DNA of 64,000 bases from JAADFF01 sp013153035 (lineage in GTDB: Bacteria > Coprothermobacterota > Coprothermobacteria > Coprothermobacterales > JAADFF01): assembly GCA_026184435.1 (NCBI GenBank), contig CP046447.1. One strand, given 5' to 3'. Position 1 is the stretch's first letter; each line of letters starts with the position of its first letter. The notes under the pieces were generated by a model. That model ran no database searches and was not told where the DNA came from. It worked only from the letters and a program-made list of their open reading frames with translations. This document shows positions 34,827-42,901 of the stretch, piece after piece. A program made the position numbers and the translations under genes.

Positions 34827-35609
34827 TTATTTCACCTCCTGGAACATGGCTTTGCACCTACTATCAACTTCGTTGGCAAGTTCGAGAAATGCCTGTGTTG
34901 CTTTTGATTCTGGAGCGTATTCAAGGAGAGTTAGTGCATGTGATGGAGCCTCGGCAACCCTGACTGTGCGAGGTATTACTATGTCAAATGCCTTGTTCCC
35001 CAATACTCTCTTGACTTCTTCTAGAACTTGTCTTGCCAAGATGGTTCTTGGATCCCACATATTTATGACAACGCCTATAAGCTCCAAAAATGGATTCATG
35101 CCATTTCTTATGGTTTCCATAAGTTTCCACATTTGTGAAAGACCTTCAAGAGCCAAAAACTCTGCCTGTAATGGCACAATAACCCCATCGGATGCAATAA
35201 GAGAGGCCAGCATGAGAGAACTAACAGATGGAGGGGTATCGATAAGGATGTAGTCAAATTGATGTTTAAGTTGCTCAAGAATTTCTTTCATGTAGGAAAG
35301 ATTTCCCGTTCCCTCTATTTCAATGTTAGCCAATGCTAGCTCAGGTGGGGCAGGAAGTAGATACATATTGCCAAAAGATTTCTCTATAGTGATGACGGCT
35401 TCTTCAGGTGGTATATTATCCATTACTATTTCAAGTAATGTTGTTTCTAAGTCTTCGAGTCCTATAAGAGAGGTAGTAGCATTACCCTGTGGATCGGTGT
35501 CTACCACAAGCACTTTCTTATTCTGCTGTGTGAGTGCTGCAGCTAAGTTGACTGTTAGGGTTGTTTTTCCAACGCCACCTTTTTGATTTGCTATAGATAT
35601 AACAGCCAC
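34827..35609 (-). CDS. parA: Chromosome partitioning ATPase ParA (Soj)
   Basis: A 260-residue deviant Walker-type ATPase. The N-terminus IANQKGGVGKTTLTVNLAAAL holds the signature lysine, DTDPQGNATT and LIDTPPSVSSLM the Walker A'/B regions. It works with the ParB encoded directly downstream to position chromosome origins. The start is GTG 35609 after GGGAGG. Unlike in many Firmicutes, parAB are not next to mnmG/rsmG, although mnmG is about 14 kb away in this window; here they follow uppS. Confidence 0.96.
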   Translation of the reverse strand: MAVISIANQKGGVGKTTLTVNLAAALTQQNKKVLVVDTDPQGNATTSLIGLEDLETTLLEIVMDNIPPEEAVITIEKSFGNMYLLPAPPELALANIEIEGTGNLSYMKEILEQLKHQFDYILIDTPPSVSSLMLASLIASDGVIVPLQAEFLALEGLSQMWKLMETIRNGMNPFLELIGVVINMWDPRTILARQVLEEVKRVLGNKAFDIVIPRTVRVAEAPSHALTLLEYAPESKATQAFLELANEVDSRCKAMFQEVK

Positions 35610-35644
35610 TATAATACCTCCCCTATATGTATGCTTTTAATATT

Positions 35645-36346
35645 TTACTTGCCAAAGCGCCTTTGACGACGATTATATTCGTCTAATACTTGAAGTAGCA
35701 AAGTGTCATTCATTTCCGGCCAGTAGTTAGGTAGAAATATAAATTCTGCATATGCACTTTGCCAGAGTAGGAAATTAGATATTCGCATTTCACCGCTTGT
35801 TCTTACGATGAGATCCACATCAGCAAATCCAGGATTATACAGGAAATGTTCTATGAGTTCCATGTTTATGGGAACATCATTGGGTATTTCTCCGCTTCTA
35901 ACACGGTCAACGATTTTATTGACAGCATCCAATATTTCCTGTCTGCCACCATAGTTTATGGCAAGGCCAACAGTTAGTTTTGTATTGTTTTTACTATTTT
36001 CTACCAGTTCATCTAAAACATCAAGAACTTTTTGGGGTAGTGGTTCTCTTCTTCCCATATGTATAAACTTTACACCCTTAGAGATATAAGTAGCCATTTT
36101 TTTCTTTGCCATTTCATATGCAAGGTTCATGAGATAGTTGACTTCATACTCTTCTCTTTTCCAGTTTTCTGTAGAGAATAAATAGAATACGATTGTTTCC
36201 AACTTTTCTGGGCTTCTTTCTAAGAAGAAATCAACTACATCCATAACTTTGTTAAAACCTTGTCTGTGTCCTTCCATTTTGGGTAATCCTCTTTTTTGTG
36301 CCCATCTTCGATTTCCGTCTACAATAAATCCTATGCTCTTTAACAA
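35645..36346 (-). CDS. uppS: Undecaprenyl diphosphate synthase
   Basis: A cis-prenyltransferase of about 233 residues that makes the C55 lipid carrier for cell-wall and surface-polymer synthesis. The substrate-binding motif FIVDGNRRWAQKRGL includes the catalytic Asp-Gly-Asn; GHRQG, STENWKR and the RTSGEMRISNFLLWQ signature are present. The start is taken as TTG 36346, six bases after GGGGGTG; GTG 36355 lies within that site. It heads the minus-strand unit uppS-parA-parB-PP-loop-coaX, and its neighbour in the other direction is a divergent protease gene. Confidence 0.95.
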   Translation of the reverse strand: MLKSIGFIVDGNRRWAQKRGLPKMEGHRQGFNKVMDVVDFFLERSPEKLETIVFYLFSTENWKREEYEVNYLMNLAYEMAKKKMATYISKGVKFIHMGRREPLPQKVLDVLDELVENSKNNTKLTVGLAINYGGRQEILDAVNKIVDRVRSGEIPNDVPINMELIEHFLYNPGFADVDLIVRTSGEMRISNFLLWQSAYAEFIFLPNYWPEMNDTLLLQVLDEYNRRQRRFGK

Positions 36347-36390
36347 CTTTGTCACCCCCTATAGCCAAGTATATCATGGATACTTTTTTG

Positions 36391-36600
36391 TATGCATAAA
36401 AGAAATATCCATATTACCTGATTACTTATACAGACTAAACTTTTAGACGGAATTTAACATGCATATGCACTCCTAACTGCAACTAAACCGTAAAGTTTAA
36501 CATGTCTATGCAGTTGCATGATCTCCTTATGCAATTAATGGGAAGAATATTGCTTCAGTGAATATGGTTGCAGTTGTAATATTTAGATATGCAATATATT
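36391..36600. promoter_or_regulatory. Palindrome-rich divergent control region between uppS and the protease
   Basis: Without any ORF, this stretch holds TATGCATA (36391), TGCATATGCA (36460), ATGCAGTTGCAT (36508), two further TATGCAA elements (36528, 36588), and AACTGCAACT (36475) with the reverse-type GGTTGCAGTTGTA (36567). Also CTAAAC...TTTAACATG occurs twice (about 36435 and 36484). No clean -35/-10 was fixed. It looks like a multi-site operator. Confidence 0.45.
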
Positions 36601-36622
36601 TGTTTTTAGGAGGTGTGTTGAG

Positions 36623-39600
36623 TTGAGCATGTTGAAGAAGTTTTTGGTTATTATCATTTCCCTCTCGATGCTCTTTATGGGCATGAGTTTTGTTCCCCCT
36701 ATGGTCAGGGCTGAGCAAACAACCCAGGCTGGACCAGCCCTAAAACTAAGAACAGGAATACCACCAAAACTTTCCGCGGCAAGTACTTATGGTACTACTG
36801 GATCTCGTCTTTATATTCTTCAGTTTACTGGTCCTGTTAAACCTGAATATAAGCAAGCTATTAAGGATCTTGGTATCCAGATTGGCGATTATATTCCAGA
36901 CTTTGCATTTGTCGTTAAAGGCACAAAAGCTCAGATGCAAAAAGCTTTACAGTTGAGTTTTGTTAGCAATGTCTATGAATATAGGGCAAAGTATCGTATT
37001 TCTCCAGAAGCTATGCAGGCTATAAAATCTGGAGAGTATGACAAGGTTGTTGCATATGGTCCTATCGGTGATCTTTTACAAATTCAACAGATTCTTTCTT
37101 CTATGGGTATTACTGATTTCGATGACATGATCGAAGAGATGATAGAAATGGTCGAGCAGCTCTATGGGGAACCCGTTTACTGGATAGATATGAAGCCTCA
37201 GAATGTCATATTTAATGATGAGGCAGCAAAGCTTATCAAGGTTAACCCTGTAGCATGGACAGATTATGGTTATCACGGAGAAAATCAGATTGTTGGTATT
37301 ATGGATACAGGTCTCGATACGGGTAATGCTTCTACACTTCATCCAGATCTTAAAGATAGACTACTTAAAGCTTATGCATATGGTAGATCTAATGATTGGT
37401 CTGATCCTAATGGACACGGAACACATGTTGCCGGCTCTGTAGTTGGTACAGGTGCTGCATCTGATGGCAAGATAAAAGGTATGGCTTACGGCGCCAAGAT
37501 TGTCTTCCAATCTGTTCTTGATTCTAATGGTGGCCTGGGCGGTTTACCAGATGATCTTAATGATGCATTCAAGGTAGCATATGATGATGGTGCTCGTATT
37601 CATACAAATTCTTGGGGATGTCCATATCAGTATTGTCAGAATAAGTACGATACACAGTCTTCTCAGGTGGATGAATTTATGTGGAATCATCCAGACATGA
37701 CCATTCTCTTTGCAGCAGGTAATGACGGTGATTATGATAGAGATGGACAGGTTGAGTATAATACTGTTACTCCACCATCTACTGCTAAGAACTGTATTAC
37801 TGTTGGTGCTGCTGAAAACTATAGACCTGATAAAGGTTCTTATGCTGATAACCCTAATGATATAGCATTATTTTCTTCTCGTGGTTGGACCTCTGATGGC
37901 CGTATTAAACCTGACGTTGTAGCACCTGGTACCTGGATTCTATCTACTCGCTCTTCACTTGCTCCAGATGACCATTTCTGGGGTAATTACAACCAGTACT
38001 ATGCATATATGGGTGGTACTTCTATGGCCACACCTATTACTGCAGGTTTTACTGCTATTGTGAGACAGTGGCTTCAGAAGGCTAAAAATTATGACGATCC
38101 CTCCTCTTCCCTTATAAAGGCCCTCCTTATAGCAACAGCTAGACCACTTGGTGATGCAATTGTGTCTGCTGACTATGGATGGGGCGAAGTTGATATGAAT
38201 AATATTATGAATGGTAGCCTTATTCTTCTTGACGAAGCCCAGACAAAATCTCTTAGTACAGGTGATAGTTGGACGTATACATTTGATGTTAATGATACTT
38301 CTAAACCTGTAAAAGTTGTCCTTGTCTGGAGAGACTATCCTGGTTCTCCACAAGCATCTTCTTATCTTGTAAATGACCTTGATCTTACAGTAACAACTCC
38401 ATCTGGCTCTTCCTATTATGGTAATCATATGCTTTATTCTTCTGCAGATAGAAAAAATAACGTTGAGGTTGTATATATCTCTTCTCCTCAGAAGGGAACA
38501 TATACCATTAAGGTTAAAGGCTATAATGTACCAGATGGTCCACAACCTTTTTCTGTTGTAGTTTTCTCCGGTGGAGCGACTTCTGGTGGTGGTAGTGAGG
38601 AGACAGACAATCCACCAAGTGTAAGCTTTGCCAAGCCTGAGAATGGGGCAGTGGTAGATAAGACATTTGATGTAGAGATCAATGCATCTGATGATAAAGG
38701 TGTATCCAAAGTAGAGCTGTATGTCAACAGCACAGATGGAGATCCTATCAAGACATGGACAGAAGCACCATATACAATAACTCTTGATGCATCTAATGCC
38801 AGTGAAGGTGATTACAAGCTAATAGCTGTTGCCTATGACACAGCAGATCAGAAGTCGCAAGCTGAGATTACCATTACCGTTAAACACCAGCAGGAGACAG
38901 ACAATCCACCAAGTGTAAGCTTTGCCAAGCCTGAGAATGGGGCGGTGGTAGATAAGACATTTGATGTAGAGATCAATGCATCTGATGATAAAGGTGTATC
39001 CAAAGTAGAGCTGTATGTCAACAGCACAGATGGAGATCCTATCAAGACATGGACAGAAGCACCATATACAATAACTCTTGATGCATCTAATGCCAGTGAA
39101 GGTGATTACAAGCTAATAGCTGTTGCCTATGACACAGCAGATCAGAAGTCGCAAGCTGAAATTACCATTACCGTTAAACATGGTTCATCTGATACTACAG
39201 CGCCGTCTGTATCTATTACCTCTCCAAAGAATGGAGATACAGTTTCTGGAAAGATTACTGTCGAGGTTTCGGCATCCGACGATTCTTCTGGTGTGTCTAA
39301 GGTTGAATTATATGTAGATGGCAGTAAGGTGTCTGAGGATACATCTGCTCCGTATACATTCTCACTTGATACAACATCTCTTAGTGATGGTACCCATAAA
39401 CTTCTTGCTAAGGCCTACGATGCTGCCGGTAATGTAGGTACATCTGAAGAGATAACAATTACTGTAAAGAATTCTTCTGAAGAGCCCCCTGCTGCTGCAA
39501 CTGCTACTGCCGAAAGAGGCTATTTCGGTAAATTCTCATCTTCTGGTGATACAAAGTATTACTATATCAACATAACAACGCAAACAGAGATAACAATTAA

Positions 39601-40090
39601 AGCTTACATGGAAAGCACACTGGATATGGATATCTATCTTATGAATAGTTCTGGTACTGTCCTTGCCAAATCTGAAAATGGTAAGGGAGAAGCAGAGTCC
39701 ATCACTTATACATTATCACCCGGAGTATATAAGATCAAAGCTTATAACTATTCGGGCTATGGCTACTATATCATCTATGTTGATAACAAGATTGATACGG
39801 CAAAGCAGGTATTTAAAACAATATCAGGTAGTGTTACAGATGGTGGTTCAAAAACTTACACTCTAAATCTTAAAGGTATTACAGATATATATCTCGATTG
39901 GGGAGACAGCGATGTAGATCTTGATCTTTATGTCTACGATTCTTCTGGTAACTTGGTTGCCAAGTCTGAGTATGGAAAATATCACTGGGAAACATTGAAT
40001 CTTAATCTCAGTGCTGGAACGTATACGATAGTGGTTAAGTCTTATAGTGGTGGTAGCGACTTTACACTGAGTGTGCTTACAGACAAATAA
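36623..40090 (+). CDS. Secreted subtilisin-like serine protease with Ig and PPC-type C-terminal domains
   Basis: A 1155-residue exported S8 protease. A signal peptide (to about residue 30) and a propeptide (30-200) precede a catalytic domain with Asp228 (GIMDTGLD), His265 (GHGTHVAG) and Ser467 (GGTSMATP). A jelly-roll domain follows (about 530-650, WTYTFDV, VLVWRDYPG, YLVNDLDL). Three Ig-like domains come next (660-950), the first two almost identical, then two PPC-like domains with repeated DxDLY/DMDIY motifs. The start is TTG 36623, eight bases after AGGAGGTG; ATG 36629 is the alternative. It has no stalk or SLH anchor. It likely degrades proteins outside the cell. Confidence 0.93.
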   Translation: MSMLKKFLVIIISLSMLFMGMSFVPPMVRAEQTTQAGPALKLRTGIPPKLSAASTYGTTGSRLYILQFTGPVKPEYKQAIKDLGIQIGDYIPDFAFVVKGTKAQMQKALQLSFVSNVYEYRAKYRISPEAMQAIKSGEYDKVVAYGPIGDLLQIQQILSSMGITDFDDMIEEMIEMVEQLYGEPVYWIDMKPQNVIFNDEAAKLIKVNPVAWTDYGYHGENQIVGIMDTGLDTGNASTLHPDLKDRLLKAYAYGRSNDWSDPNGHGTHVAGSVVGTGAASDGKIKGMAYGAKIVFQSVLDSNGGLGGLPDDLNDAFKVAYDDGARIHTNSWGCPYQYCQNKYDTQSSQVDEFMWNHPDMTILFAAGNDGDYDRDGQVEYNTVTPPSTAKNCITVGAAENYRPDKGSYADNPNDIALFSSRGWTSDGRIKPDVVAPGTWILSTRSSLAPDDHFWGNYNQYYAYMGGTSMATPITAGFTAIVRQWLQKAKNYDDPSSSLIKALLIATARPLGDAIVSADYGWGEVDMNNIMNGSLILLDEAQTKSLSTGDSWTYTFDVNDTSKPVKVVLVWRDYPGSPQASSYLVNDLDLTVTTPSGSSYYGNHMLYSSADRKNNVEVVYISSPQKGTYTIKVKGYNVPDGPQPFSVVVFSGGATSGGGSEETDNPPSVSFAKPENGAVVDKTFDVEINASDDKGVSKVELYVNSTDGDPIKTWTEAPYTITLDASNASEGDYKLIAVAYDTADQKSQAEITITVKHQQETDNPPSVSFAKPENGAVVDKTFDVEINASDDKGVSKVELYVNSTDGDPIKTWTEAPYTITLDASNASEGDYKLIAVAYDTADQKSQAEITITVKHGSSDTTAPSVSITSPKNGDTVSGKITVEVSASDDSSGVSKVELYVDGSKVSEDTSAPYTFSLDTTSLSDGTHKLLAKAYDAAGNVGTSEEITITVKNSSEEPPAAATATAERGYFGKFSSSGDTKYYYINITTQTEITIKAYMESTLDMDIYLMNSSGTVLAKSENGKGEAESITYTLSPGVYKIKAYNYSGYGYYIIYVDNKIDTAKQVFKTISGSVTDGGSKTYTLNLKGITDIYLDWGDSDVDLDLYVYDSSGNLVAKSEYGKYHWETLNLNLSAGTYTIVVKSYSGGSDFTLSVLTDK
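38600..39187 (+). repeat. Tandem 294-bp duplication in the protease gene
   Basis: Two 98-codon copies (from 38600 and 38894) encode the same Ig-like domain and differ at only a few silent positions (GCAGTGG versus GCGGTGG, GAGATT versus GAAATT, CAC versus CAT). A third Ig domain downstream is diverged. Confidence 0.95.
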
Positions 40091-40110
40091 GTTGTAAAGG
40101 GGTTTCTGCC

Positions 40111-40149
40111 AAACAGGGGGACACATCTTGTGTCCCCCTGTTTATTTTA
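40111..40149. terminator. Terminator between the protease and rubredoxin genes
   Basis: A 15-bp stem AAACAGGGGGACACA / TGTGTCCCCCTGTTT with a 3-base loop and ATTTTAT after it on the plus strand. On the minus strand it lies past the rubredoxin stop. Confidence 0.85.
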
Positions 40150-40159
40150 TCTGTTGCTC

Positions 40160-40321
40160 TTATTCGGCAGGTTCAAACATATCTTTTCCTACCCCACAAA
40201 CGGGGCATACCCAGTCTTCAGGAAGTTCCTCAAATGATGTTCCTGCGGGAATTCCAGCGCCAGGATCGCCTTCAGATGGGTCATAGATGTAACCGCATAC
40301 TTTGCATACATACTTTTTCAT
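40160..40321 (-). CDS. Rubredoxin
   Basis: A 53-residue rubredoxin, too short for a 60-residue ORF cutoff. It begins MKKYVCKVCGYIYDPSEGDP and has the iron site cysteines in CKVCG (6, 9) and CPVCG (39, 42). ATG 40321 follows AAAAGGAGGTG. It is the second gene after the flavodiiron protein (18-base gap) and should be its direct electron donor for reducing O2 or NO. Confidence 0.97.
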   Translation of the reverse strand: MKKYVCKVCGYIYDPSEGDPGAGIPAGTSFEELPEDWVCPVCGVGKDMFEPAE

Positions 40322-40339
40322 ATTTCGCACCTCCTTTTA

Positions 40340-41542
40340 TTAGCAACCTGTTTCTGGACAGGTTTTAACAGTTTGCTGTGTAGCTTCTTCTATTTCATCT
40401 GCCAAGTTAACAATCTCATTTATAACTTTTTCTTTGATTTTGCCCTTGAAAGACACATATGATAGTTTGTTGAGTTTTAATATACCGAGGATATCTTCTA
40501 TCTGTTTGATTGTCATGCCTCCCCAGCCATAAGAATTTATGATTGCCAAGTTTTTGGCCTTAGGTCTAAGTGCTCTTACAAGATGGGCAAAGTAGATAAT
40601 GGAGGGGTGAGCTGATGCAAGTACTGTTGGTGTTGCAAATACTATCGTTGCGGCATCAACAAGAGCCATAGCAAATTCTCCCGGGTCGGTTTTGGTAAGA
40701 TTGAAAACCTTGACATCAACATTTCTTCGTAAAAGTTCTCTTTCAAGTACTCTGACAGCTTCGTATGTACTTCCGTGCATAGATACATAAGCTATAATAA
40801 CCATGTCCTTTACTGTATCTGATACCCATACTTCGTATGTTTTCAGTACCTGCTCTACAGTGTTATGTACAGGGCCGTGGCTCGGTGCTATCATATCTAC
40901 TTTCAAATCCTTCATAAGCTTAATATATCTCCGTATATGCATACGGAAGGGCATCATAATCTCTGCATAGTAGCGTTTGACTTCTATTTCTACCTCGGCC
41001 CAGTTGTCAGATGAGAATATCTCACTTGTGGCAAGGTGAGCCCCGAAAAGGTCACAGGTAAATATTATGTCATCTTCAGGAATGTATGTTGACATTGTTT
41101 CGGGCCAGTGCACCCAAGGTGTATAGAAGAATTGTAGAGTACGTTTGCCTATTGATATTGTTTCTTTATCTTCCACAGTGATAATTTTATCTTCTGGAAT
41201 TTCAAGATGCTCTATGAGGAGTTCTTTACACTTGGGATTTGTGATAACTTTAGCATCCGGAAACATTTGTAGTAATGTGGGTATTGTTCCAGAATGATCT
41301 TGTTCTGCGTGGTTAGATATAATATAGTCCAGTTTTTCTACACCGGCATCTTTAATATTTGTTAGAAGTATATCCTTAAGATACGGTTCAACGGTATCGA
41401 TGAGCACTGTTTTTTCATCTTTGATAAGATATGCGTTGTAGCTTGTTCCATGAGGTGTAGAAACAAGCTCATCGAATATGCGTCTGTCCCAGTCTATTGC
41501 TCCTACCCAGTATATGTCTGGTTTGATTTCTTTATATCCCAT
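40340..41542 (-). CDS. Flavodiiron protein (A-type flavoprotein, oxygen/NO reductase)
   Basis: A 400-residue class A flavodiiron protein that reduces O2 to water, or NO to N2O, in anaerobes. The N-terminal beta-lactamase-like domain supplies the diiron ligands HAEQDH (about residues 78-83), a His in PWVHWPETM, Asp in CDLFG and His in SHGPVH. The C-terminal flavodoxin domain (250-400) begins IAYVSMHGSTYEA for FMN. ATG 41542 follows GGAGGCGG. It is cotranscribed with rubredoxin. A short inverted repeat near the promoter may be an operator. Confidence 0.96.
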   Translation of the reverse strand: MGYKEIKPDIYWVGAIDWDRRIFDELVSTPHGTSYNAYLIKDEKTVLIDTVEPYLKDILLTNIKDAGVEKLDYIISNHAEQDHSGTIPTLLQMFPDAKVITNPKCKELLIEHLEIPEDKIITVEDKETISIGKRTLQFFYTPWVHWPETMSTYIPEDDIIFTCDLFGAHLATSEIFSSDNWAEVEIEVKRYYAEIMMPFRMHIRRYIKLMKDLKVDMIAPSHGPVHNTVEQVLKTYEVWVSDTVKDMVIIAYVSMHGSTYEAVRVLERELLRRNVDVKVFNLTKTDPGEFAMALVDAATIVFATPTVLASAHPSIIYFAHLVRALRPKAKNLAIINSYGWGGMTIKQIEDILGILKLNKLSYVSFKGKIKEKVINEIVNLADEIEEATQQTVKTCPETGC

Positions 41543-41573
41543 ATATTCCGCCTCCTATATTTTTCTATTATTA

Positions 41574-41596
41574 GTTTAGCATATTAAACAATTATA
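41574..41596 (-). promoter_or_regulatory. Candidate -10 and operator of the flavodiiron-rubredoxin operon
   Basis: On the minus strand TATAAT (41596-41591) is followed at once by the inverted repeat GTTTA-N6-TAAAC (41589-41574), where transcription should begin. A matching -35 is not clear. Confidence 0.35.
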
Positions 41597-41612
41597 GGGG
41601 TTAAAAAAGATA

Positions 41613-41638
41613 AAGGGCAGGTGTACTCACCTGCCCTT
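41613..41638 (-). terminator. Terminator after the YjbQ-family gene
   Basis: An 11-bp stem AAGGGCAGGTG / CACCTGCCCTT with a 4-base loop; on the minus strand it is followed by TATCTTTTTT. Confidence 0.8.
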
Positions 41639-41662
41639 GTAATATTCTTTCAATACAGGGTC

Positions 41663-42070
41663 TTATTCTCTTATTATTTGAACATATACTTTTCTTCTTC
41701 TTGGACCATCAAATTCACAGAAAAATATTCCTTGCCATGTGCCCAGTACAAGTTTGCCATCTTTAATGATGACATTGACTGAGCTTCCTGTAAGGACCGC
41801 CTTAATATGAGCTGCGCTGTTTCCCTCCATATGTGAGTAAATGTCATGGTCCCATGGTATGAGAAGACCAAGCATTTTTCTAACATCCTGCATAACAGAT
41901 GGATCAGCATGCTCATTGATAGCTACACCTGCTGTTGTATGTGGTACATAGACAATAGCAACACCATTTTCAACACCGCTAAGTTTCACCTTTTCGGCTA
42001 CCTCCGCAGTAATTTCAATACACTCTTCGTGTTGTCTTGTCAATATTTCTATAGGATAAAAAAATGGCAT
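41663..42070 (-). CDS. YjbQ/UPF0047 family protein
   Basis: A 135-residue protein of the YjbQ family. Conserved motifs are YVPHTTAGVAINEHADPSV, HMEGNSAAHIKAVLTGSS and LGTWQGIFFCEFDGPR, all typical of this trimeric small fold. Family members have been linked to weak thiamin phosphate synthase activity, but the main role is unclear. ATG 42070 lies next to the OsmC gene stop, with GAGGTGAGG upstream inside that gene, so it is the last gene of a two-gene unit with the tandem OsmC protein. Confidence 0.93.
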   Translation of the reverse strand: MPFFYPIEILTRQHEECIEITAEVAEKVKLSGVENGVAIVYVPHTTAGVAINEHADPSVMQDVRKMLGLLIPWDHDIYSHMEGNSAAHIKAVLTGSSVNVIIKDGKLVLGTWQGIFFCEFDGPRRRKVYVQIIRE

Positions 42071-42071
42071 A

Positions 42072-42854
42072 TTACCTCACCTCGTATTCGTATGTTACCG
42101 GTATGTTCTCTCTGATTGAAGCTTGAACACCACAATATCTTTCACGGGAAAGGTCAATAGATTTTTTCAGCTTTGCCTCATCTACATTACCTTCTGCAAT
42201 GTATTTGACATGTAGTTTGGTGAACACACCGGTGTTGTCATCCACTTCTCCCAGTATTTCCATTCTGTAGCGTTTAAGGTCTTGTTTCATCTTGATAAGA
42301 ATGGATATTGAGTCCATACCGGTACAACCGCCAAGGGAGAGTAGGAATATTTCATACGGTGTCATACCCCATTTTCCACCAACGTCACCGGTGATAACAT
42401 TGTTCCTTAGGAAATGAATGCTGTAGCCATCACATGTTTGAATAGAAAAGATTTTTTCCTCTTCTATTTCTGCTAGTGTATCGGTGAATTCATATGATAT
42501 TTCGATATCCTCTTTTAGACTCTTTAATATAGGGGATAGGTTTCTGTCTACATGTTTAGTAATCGACTCTTTGCATTCTTCGGGTGCAATAAAGTAGTAA
42601 TGTATTTTTACAAATCTCTTAGGGTGTTCTGTGGCCAGAGTATAATCTGTGTATACCTTGAATGCCTTTCCGCATTCCTTCCATATTCTGTGAAGCAGTT
42701 CTGTCAAAATGCTGACAACAGTTAGTGGCTTAGGTGTCATACCGGCATCTTTTCCATGAACTTTTGGAGTTGTATCCAGTATAATGGATGTTTTTCTGGC
42801 TGTTCCCACAAGCTGGAGTCCCTCGACCTGTGTTATTGTTGCCTTTATCTCCAT
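42072..42854 (-). CDS. Tandem OsmC-like protein, first half degenerate
   Basis: A 260-residue protein with two OsmC-like halves. The C-terminal half (about 135-260) has GMTPYEIFLLSLGGCTGMDSI and ERYCGVQASI, whose two cysteines are the peroxide-reacting pair of the family. The N-terminal half (1-130) has a similar outline (GMTPKPLTVVSILTELL, then a C-terminal strand) but no cysteine at either position. OsmC proteins normally dimerise through such halves, so this may be a single-chain pseudo-dimer. The start is ATG 42854 after GAGGGAG. The role is probably hydroperoxide detoxification, in line with the nearby flavodiiron operon. Confidence 0.85.
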   Translation of the reverse strand: MEIKATITQVEGLQLVGTARKTSIILDTTPKVHGKDAGMTPKPLTVVSILTELLHRIWKECGKAFKVYTDYTLATEHPKRFVKIHYYFIAPEECKESITKHVDRNLSPILKSLKEDIEISYEFTDTLAEIEEEKIFSIQTCDGYSIHFLRNNVITGDVGGKWGMTPYEIFLLSLGGCTGMDSISILIKMKQDLKRYRMEILGEVDDNTGVFTKLHVKYIAEGNVDEAKLKKSIDLSRERYCGVQASIRENIPVTYEYEVR

Positions 42855-42901
42855 AATACTCCCTCCCTGCTATTGGTTTGTATGTTTATTTTAGCATGGC
42901 C

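Noticed and set aside
34827..36600. parS site near parAB
   Set aside because: No close match to the 16-base TGTTTCACGTGAAACA palindrome was noticed by eye in or around the operon; a computed search would be needed.
38521..39045. Two nearly identical minus-strand ORFs of 65-76 residues
   Set aside because: They are antisense shadows of the duplicated Ig-like domains in the protease gene.
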